Assembly (NCBI RefSeq): GCF_947497005.1 | Contig: NZ_CANMFF010000015.1 | Span: forward strand, 54,142-118,141 | From: an uncultured Ruegeria sp. | Lineage (GTDB): Bacteria; Pseudomonadota; Alphaproteobacteria; Rhodobacterales; Rhodobacteraceae | Reading direction: 5' to 3' | Length of the DNA stretch: 64,000 bases | Shown here: positions 59,974 through 64,000 of the stretch, in pieces | How the letters are laid out: each line of letters starts with the position of its first letter | Numbering within the stretch: position 1 is the stretch's first letter | The notes under the pieces: generated by a model | Databases searched by the model: none | The model's input: only the letters and a program-made list of their open reading frames with translations | What the model was told of the DNA's origin: nothing | Position numbers and translations under genes: made by a program

Positions 59974-62826
59974 TCATTTCCCCACCTTCCAGGCCAGATT
60001 TTCAGGGCCGGTGCCGACAGGAGATTTGATCGGGTCGAAATTCGGCTGGCTTTGCGCATCGGCCGGTGCATCGGCCTTTTCGATTTTGACCTTCAGGTCG
60101 AACCATGCAGCCTGACCTGTGATGGGGTCCGAGTTGGCCCAGCGCATCCCGTCGTCCTTGGGTGGCATTAATTCGTGGATTAGGTGGTTGAGCAGGAAGC
60201 CCTTGGTCGCCTCGGGCGCGTCGTCTTGCAGGGCCCATGTGCCTTTGCGTTTACCGATCGCGTTCCATGTCCAGACGGTATTGTCGTTCAGCGCGGACAT
60301 CTCCATTACCGGCACGGTGATTTCACCATGAGGAGAGCTGACCTTGGCCCAGTCTCCGTCTTTCAGGTTGTGTTCTCGCATCAGTTTGGTGGGGACATAA
60401 AGCGGGTTACGCCCGTGCAATTGACGCAGCCACGCGTTCTGGGTGCCCCAGCTATGATACATCGCCATTGGGCGTTGGGTCAGGGCGTTGACAGTGAAAC
60501 CTTCATTGCCCTGCTGGTCGGTTTCGTACCAGATCGGCAGCGGATCCATTGTGTCCTTGATGCGTTGGCGCAGGTGCTCGGGCGGCTGACGGTCGCCATG
60601 GCCTTCGGCGGCAAGCTGGAAGCGGCGCATCGGTTCGGAATAGAGCTGGAACAGATAAGGCTGAGGGCTGTCATAGATGCCCATTCCTACGGCCCAGTCC
60701 TGATAGGCTGTGTTCCACGGCTTGTAGTAATCCGCGCCCTCCGGGATGTGAGCCACGTAAAACCCACCATTTTCGATATACCGGTTCAGCTGGTCCGGAT
60801 TGACTTCACCACGGCCTTCCTTGTCACCATCCGGGCCCCGAAAGCCGGCCAGCGGTCCGATGCCGGGACGACGCTCGTGATTGACGATGTAATCCGCATA
60901 GTCTTTCCACTTCGCAGTACCGTCTTCATTGGTGAAGCCCGGCAAGCTCATGCGATTGGCGAGTTCGACCAGTACCGACTGGAACCCGCGCACATCCCGG
61001 TCGGGCTCGATTACCGGCCAGCGGATGGCATCTGCGGCGGCGTCGGCTTCGCAGATCGGGCGGTCGAGCAGCGAGATGCAGTCGTGCCGTTCCAGGTATG
61101 TGGTGTCGGGCAGGATCAGGTCTGCATAAGCCACCATTTCAGACGAATAGGCATCGGAATAGATGATGTGCGGGATGACGTATTTGCCGTCTTCGGTCTT
61201 GGCCGTCAGCATCTCCATCACACCCTTGGTGTTCATGGACGAGTTCCACGACATGTTCGCCATGTACATGAACAGCGTGTCGATCTTGTAGGGATCGCCC
61301 GCAGCAGCGTTCGAGATCACCATATGCATCAGCCCGTGGGCCGACATCGGGTTTTCCCAGGTAAACGCCTTGTCGATGCGTTGTGGATTGCCTTCTTCAT
61401 CCAACAGCAGGTCTTCGGGTCCGCGTGGAAAGCCCAGATGGGGACCGTTCAGGGGGCGACCGGGTCGGCGGTCACCATGAGGGGTCGGATGCGCTTCGAC
61501 CGGCTTGGGGTAGGGTGGTTTGAAGCGGAAGCCGCCCGGCACTTCGACCGTTCCCAGCAAAATTTGAAGCACGTGCAAAGCGCGGCATGTCTGGAACCCG
61601 TTTGCATGGGCCGAGATGCCCCGCATGGAATGGAAACTGACCGGGCGACCAACCATCTTACTGTGTTTTTCGCCCCGGAAGTCGGTCCATTCCTGATCCA
61701 GCTCGATGGCCTCATCAAAGGCGACACGGGCGATTTCGGCGGCGATGGCCCGGATGCGTTTGGCGGGGATGCCGCAGCGCTCGGCCACGGCTTCGGGAGT
61801 ATGTTCGTCGCTGAGGTATTTCTCGGCCATCAGATGGAAAACGGGGCGGTGGGTCACCCCGTCTTTTTCATATGTGGCCGACATATCCGGGCGTACGCCG
61901 GGTTTGTCAAAGGCCGTTAGTTCCCCTGTGACGCGGTCGATCACCAGCGGTTTGCCATCGGCATCGCGCAGGAACAGGCCCTTTTCAGGACCCTCGGCGG
62001 CATTCACCAAAACAGGCGCGTTAGTATAGCGGCTCAGATAGTCCAGATCGATTTTTCCGGCCTTCATCAGCACATGGATCAGCGACAGGATGAACAGCCC
62101 GTCCGTGCCCGGTGTGATACCGACCCAGTCATCTGCGACCGCGTTATAGCCCGAGCGGATCGGGTTCACGCCAATCACCCGCGCGCCGCGGGCCTTGATC
62201 TTGCCGATTCCCATCTTGATCGGGTTGCTGTCGTGGTCTTCGGCGACACCGAACAGCATGAAAAGCTTTGTGTGATCCCAGTCAGGCTGGCCAAACTCCC
62301 AAAACGCGCCACCCATTGTATAGATGCCACCTGCCGCCATGTTGACCGAGCAGAAACCGCCATGGGCGGCATAGTTCGGAGTGCCAAAATTCTGAGCCCA
62401 GAATGACGTGAAGCTCTGGCTTTGGTCGCGGCCAGTGAAGAAGGCCAGCTTTTGCGGTGCAGTTTCATGCAGTTCATTCAGCCAGCCAACAGCGGTGCTG
62501 AGTGCTTCGTCCCATTCGATTTCGCGGAATTCGCCCGAGCCACGCGGGCCGACCCGCTTGAGTGGTTTGCGCAAGCGGGACGGGGCGTTGACCTGCATGA
62601 TCCCTGCGGAACCCTTGGCGCAAAGCACGCCCTTGTTCACCGGGTGATCACGGTTACCTTCGATATAGGCAACTTTTCCGTCTTTCATGTGAACGTTGAT
62701 GCCGCAGCGGCAGGCGCACATATAGCATGTGGTTTTGCGGACCTCGTCCGAGATTTTCGGAGACGTATCAAGGATCGGCTGCTGATGGGTCATTGGCGGG
62801 TCCTGTCGGTTGTATCGGAAGGACAT
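59974..62826 (-). CDS. soeA: SoeA-like molybdopterin oxidoreductase (cytoplasmic sulfite dehydrogenase)
   Basis: The 950-aa protein is a DMSO-reductase-family catalytic subunit. An N-terminal [4Fe-4S] site (Cys34, Cys37, Cys41, Cys69) precedes the bis-MGD domains, and Cys159 in HGGFCSVN is the candidate Mo ligand. There is no twin-arginine signal, consistent with a cytoplasmic enzyme. Start: ATG at 62826 with GGAAGG upstream; an ATG at 62793 with AGGA at 7 bp is possible. It follows pta by about 57 bp on the same strand. Confidence 0.87.
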   Translation of the reverse strand: MSFRYNRQDPPMTHQQPILDTSPKISDEVRKTTCYMCACRCGINVHMKDGKVAYIEGNRDHPVNKGVLCAKGSAGIMQVNAPSRLRKPLKRVGPRGSGEFREIEWDEALSTAVGWLNELHETAPQKLAFFTGRDQSQSFTSFWAQNFGTPNYAAHGGFCSVNMAAGGIYTMGGAFWEFGQPDWDHTKLFMLFGVAEDHDSNPIKMGIGKIKARGARVIGVNPIRSGYNAVADDWVGITPGTDGLFILSLIHVLMKAGKIDLDYLSRYTNAPVLVNAAEGPEKGLFLRDADGKPLVIDRVTGELTAFDKPGVRPDMSATYEKDGVTHRPVFHLMAEKYLSDEHTPEAVAERCGIPAKRIRAIAAEIARVAFDEAIELDQEWTDFRGEKHSKMVGRPVSFHSMRGISAHANGFQTCRALHVLQILLGTVEVPGGFRFKPPYPKPVEAHPTPHGDRRPGRPLNGPHLGFPRGPEDLLLDEEGNPQRIDKAFTWENPMSAHGLMHMVISNAAAGDPYKIDTLFMYMANMSWNSSMNTKGVMEMLTAKTEDGKYVIPHIIYSDAYSSEMVAYADLILPDTTYLERHDCISLLDRPICEADAAADAIRWPVIEPDRDVRGFQSVLVELANRMSLPGFTNEDGTAKWKDYADYIVNHERRPGIGPLAGFRGPDGDKEGRGEVNPDQLNRYIENGGFYVAHIPEGADYYKPWNTAYQDWAVGMGIYDSPQPYLFQLYSEPMRRFQLAAEGHGDRQPPEHLRQRIKDTMDPLPIWYETDQQGNEGFTVNALTQRPMAMYHSWGTQNAWLRQLHGRNPLYVPTKLMREHNLKDGDWAKVSSPHGEITVPVMEMSALNDNTVWTWNAIGKRKGTWALQDDAPEATKGFLLNHLIHELMPPKDDGMRWANSDPITGQAAWFDLKVKIEKADAPADAQSQPNFDPIKSPVGTGPENLAWKVGK

Positions 62827-62883
62827 TGTCACTTTCCTTCCGATTTGAGAACATCGTTCCGGGAACGATGCAAAGATTAAGTG

Positions 62884-63891
62884 CTACGTTCCGATTGCTT
62901 GCAAGGCAGTCACGGCGATCATCTGGGTTACATCTTCAGCGCTGCATCCACGGGACAGATCGTTGGCTGGTTGTGCCAGTCCCTGCAGAACCGGGCCAAT
63001 GGCCGCGTATCCACCCAGCCTCTGCGTGATCTTGTAGCTGATATTGCCTGCGTCGAGGTTGGGAAAGATCATCACATTGGCCTGACCGGCCACCGAAGAT
63101 CCGGGCGATTTACGATCCCCGACCGAAGGCACAAAGGCGGCGTCGAACTGCAGTTCACCATCGACCTCAAGATCAGGCGCAATTTGGCGTAGTGTTTCAG
63201 TGGCCTCGATGACCTTATCGACATCTTGGTGTTTTGCGCTGCCTTTGGTTGAAAAGCTGAGCATGGCGATCTTTGGGTCAACCCGCAGCAACGTCCGCGC
63301 CGAGGCGGCCGAGGCGATGGCAATCTTGCTCAACTCGTCGGCGGTGGGATTGATGACCAGACCGCAATCGGAATAGAGCATCGCCCGTGCTCCGTGCTGA
63401 GCGTTTTCCGGTGGGTACATCAGGAAAAAGGACGAAACCATTCCGGCATCGGGGGCCATGCCGATCACCTGAATGGCCGCACGCACAATGTCCCCGGTTG
63501 TGTGAACAGCGCCACCGACAGTACCAGTGGCGCGCCCGCTGCGTACCAGCATGGCGGCATAGACCGGCGCTGTCTTTACGGTCGCACGGGCCTTGGCCAG
63601 ATCGACCCCCTTGTGCTGACGCAGTCCGAAATAGGTTTGGGCAAACTCCTCGGTCAGCTCCGAGGTTGCAGGGTCGTGCACCACAACGCCTTGAGAGGGA
63701 GCGGCACCCTGATCTTTCAGGGCGGCTTCGACCTCGGTTTGTGGTCCGACCAGAATGACATCGGCCAGATCGGCATGATGGGCGGCAAGCGCCCCCGCTA
63801 CTATGCGGGGATCGCTGCCTTCGCTTAGGGAAATCACAGGGCGGGTTGCCAGGGCGTTTTGCCGCAACAGCTCAATCGGTGTCAGGGTCAT
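62884..63891 (-). CDS. pta: Phosphate acetyltransferase
   Basis: The 335-aa protein is a minimal PTA_PTB enzyme (LSEGSDPRIVAGALAAHHA near 22, GGAVHTTGDIVRAAIQVIG near 126, and the C-terminal NVMIFPNLDAGNISYKI). It converts acetyl phosphate to acetyl-CoA. Placed 22 bp after xsc, it takes the acetyl phosphate made by sulfoacetaldehyde acetyltransferase. It lacks the long regulatory N-terminus of enterobacterial Pta. Confidence 0.93.
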   Translation of the reverse strand: MTLTPIELLRQNALATRPVISLSEGSDPRIVAGALAAHHADLADVILVGPQTEVEAALKDQGAAPSQGVVVHDPATSELTEEFAQTYFGLRQHKGVDLAKARATVKTAPVYAAMLVRSGRATGTVGGAVHTTGDIVRAAIQVIGMAPDAGMVSSFFLMYPPENAQHGARAMLYSDCGLVINPTADELSKIAIASAASARTLLRVDPKIAMLSFSTKGSAKHQDVDKVIEATETLRQIAPDLEVDGELQFDAAFVPSVGDRKSPGSSVAGQANVMIFPNLDAGNISYKITQRLGGYAAIGPVLQGLAQPANDLSRGCSAEDVTQMIAVTALQAIGT

Positions 63892-63913
63892 ACGCTCCGG
63901 CCTTGTCCTGTAA

Positions 63914-64000
63914 TTATACTTCTTGCGCCTGCATGTCGTTGGCGGAGACGCCTGCGACTGCGACGGGTTTTTTCATTGCGTCGCGGCGGAAGGGTTCGCC
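63914..64000 (-). CDS. xsc: Sulfoacetaldehyde acetyltransferase, last 28 codons (start beyond window)
   Basis: Reading the minus strand from the edge gives 28 in-frame residues before TAA at 63914: GEPFRRDAMKKPVAVAG, then a short tail ending AQEV. The segment fits my recollection of the Xsc C-terminus, but a search is needed. Xsc splits sulfoacetaldehyde (from taurine, isethionate or sulfoacetate) into sulfite and acetyl phosphate using thiamine diphosphate. The pta and soe genes downstream complete the route. Confidence 0.75.
   Translation of the reverse strand, partial: GEPFRRDAMKKPVAVAGVSANDMQAQEV

Noticed and set aside
60184..61920. Long plus-strand open frame opposite soeA
   Set aside because: It is antisense to a well-supported molybdopterin gene and has no domain resemblance; long antisense frames are expected in GC-rich DNA.
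1..64000. CRISPR array, prophage, integrase or transposase
   Set aside because: I found no regularly spaced direct repeats and no recombinase, capsid or transposase genes on either strand.

Overview
The window looks like a chromosomal segment of a marine alphaproteobacterium of the Roseobacter group (Rhodobacteraceae, near Ruegeria/Silicibacter). This is inferred from the moderately high GC, the alphaproteobacterial gene orders (leuS-lptE-holA next to a DUF3576 gene; pmbA-cysQ-waaA; dapC-ftsK-lolA), and an xsc-pta-soeABC sulfonate/sulfite module. No database search was possible. I see no rRNA, tRNA, CRISPR array, prophage or insertion sequence. Almost all of the window is ordinary, densely packed coding DNA.

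Layout. 1-4.7 kb (minus): KDO transferase end, CysQ-type phosphatase, PmbA protease and a large secreted DUF2125 protein. 4.9-8.5 kb: a tightly coupled SDR / crotonase-like / VOC operon, a small HNH protein and a YhiN-type flavoprotein. 8.5-13.1 kb (minus): holA, lptE, leuS and a DUF3576 lipoprotein. 13.4-18.3 kb: porin, YggS, a YkuD transpeptidase with ribA, an OmpR-type response regulator followed by a structured non-coding stretch, and a small secreted protein. 18.4-29.2 kb: xthA, a thioredoxin-TPR co-chaperone, Lon-N and Trm112 proteins, a UbiH-type hydroxylase, an amidase, dapC, ftsK, lolA and an SLT lipoprotein. 29.3-35.9 kb: AEC transporter, HspQ, gamma-glutamyltransferase-like protein, an RsbW/STAS pair, thiolase, free-methionine-sulfoxide reductase and a glycosyltransferase-like protein.

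36.1-46.2 kb is the most distinctive metabolic block. An XRE-cupin regulator preceded by two identical-geometry operators (GTGAAA-N13-TTTCAC, twice) starts a gap-free run of LysE exporter, GFA protein, GcvT-type flavin demethylase, cupin, MDR oxidoreductase, zinc homocysteine methyltransferase and a GlxA/GbdR-like regulator. A second GcvT-type demethylase follows. Together these suggest catabolism of N-methylated compounds (betaine, dimethylglycine, sarcosine or a relative) with one-carbon transfer to tetrahydrofolate and homocysteine.

46.5-58.1 kb is mixed housekeeping: RarD, SGNH hydrolase, RluA, a WYL regulator with a clear operator, OmpA lipoprotein, FMN reductase, an itaconyl/mesaconyl-CoA hydratase-like protein, an unfused MnmC pair (mnmD and a divergent FAD oxidoreductase), a lytic transglycosylase and dapA. 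58.2-64 kb (minus) is the sulfonate end-pathway. Xsc (only its last 28 codons are present) releases sulfite and acetyl phosphate, Pta makes acetyl-CoA, and SoeABC oxidises sulfite to sulfate in the cytoplasm.

A family of intergenic palindromic repeats (core TTCATCTGGCC...ATACCTCGG plus a GGGGGC/GCCCCC hairpin) occurs at 34.5, 46.3 (an inverted pair), 58.2 and 59.9 kb. One copy sits between soeA and soeB. Several hairpins, terminators and candidate operators are listed separately.
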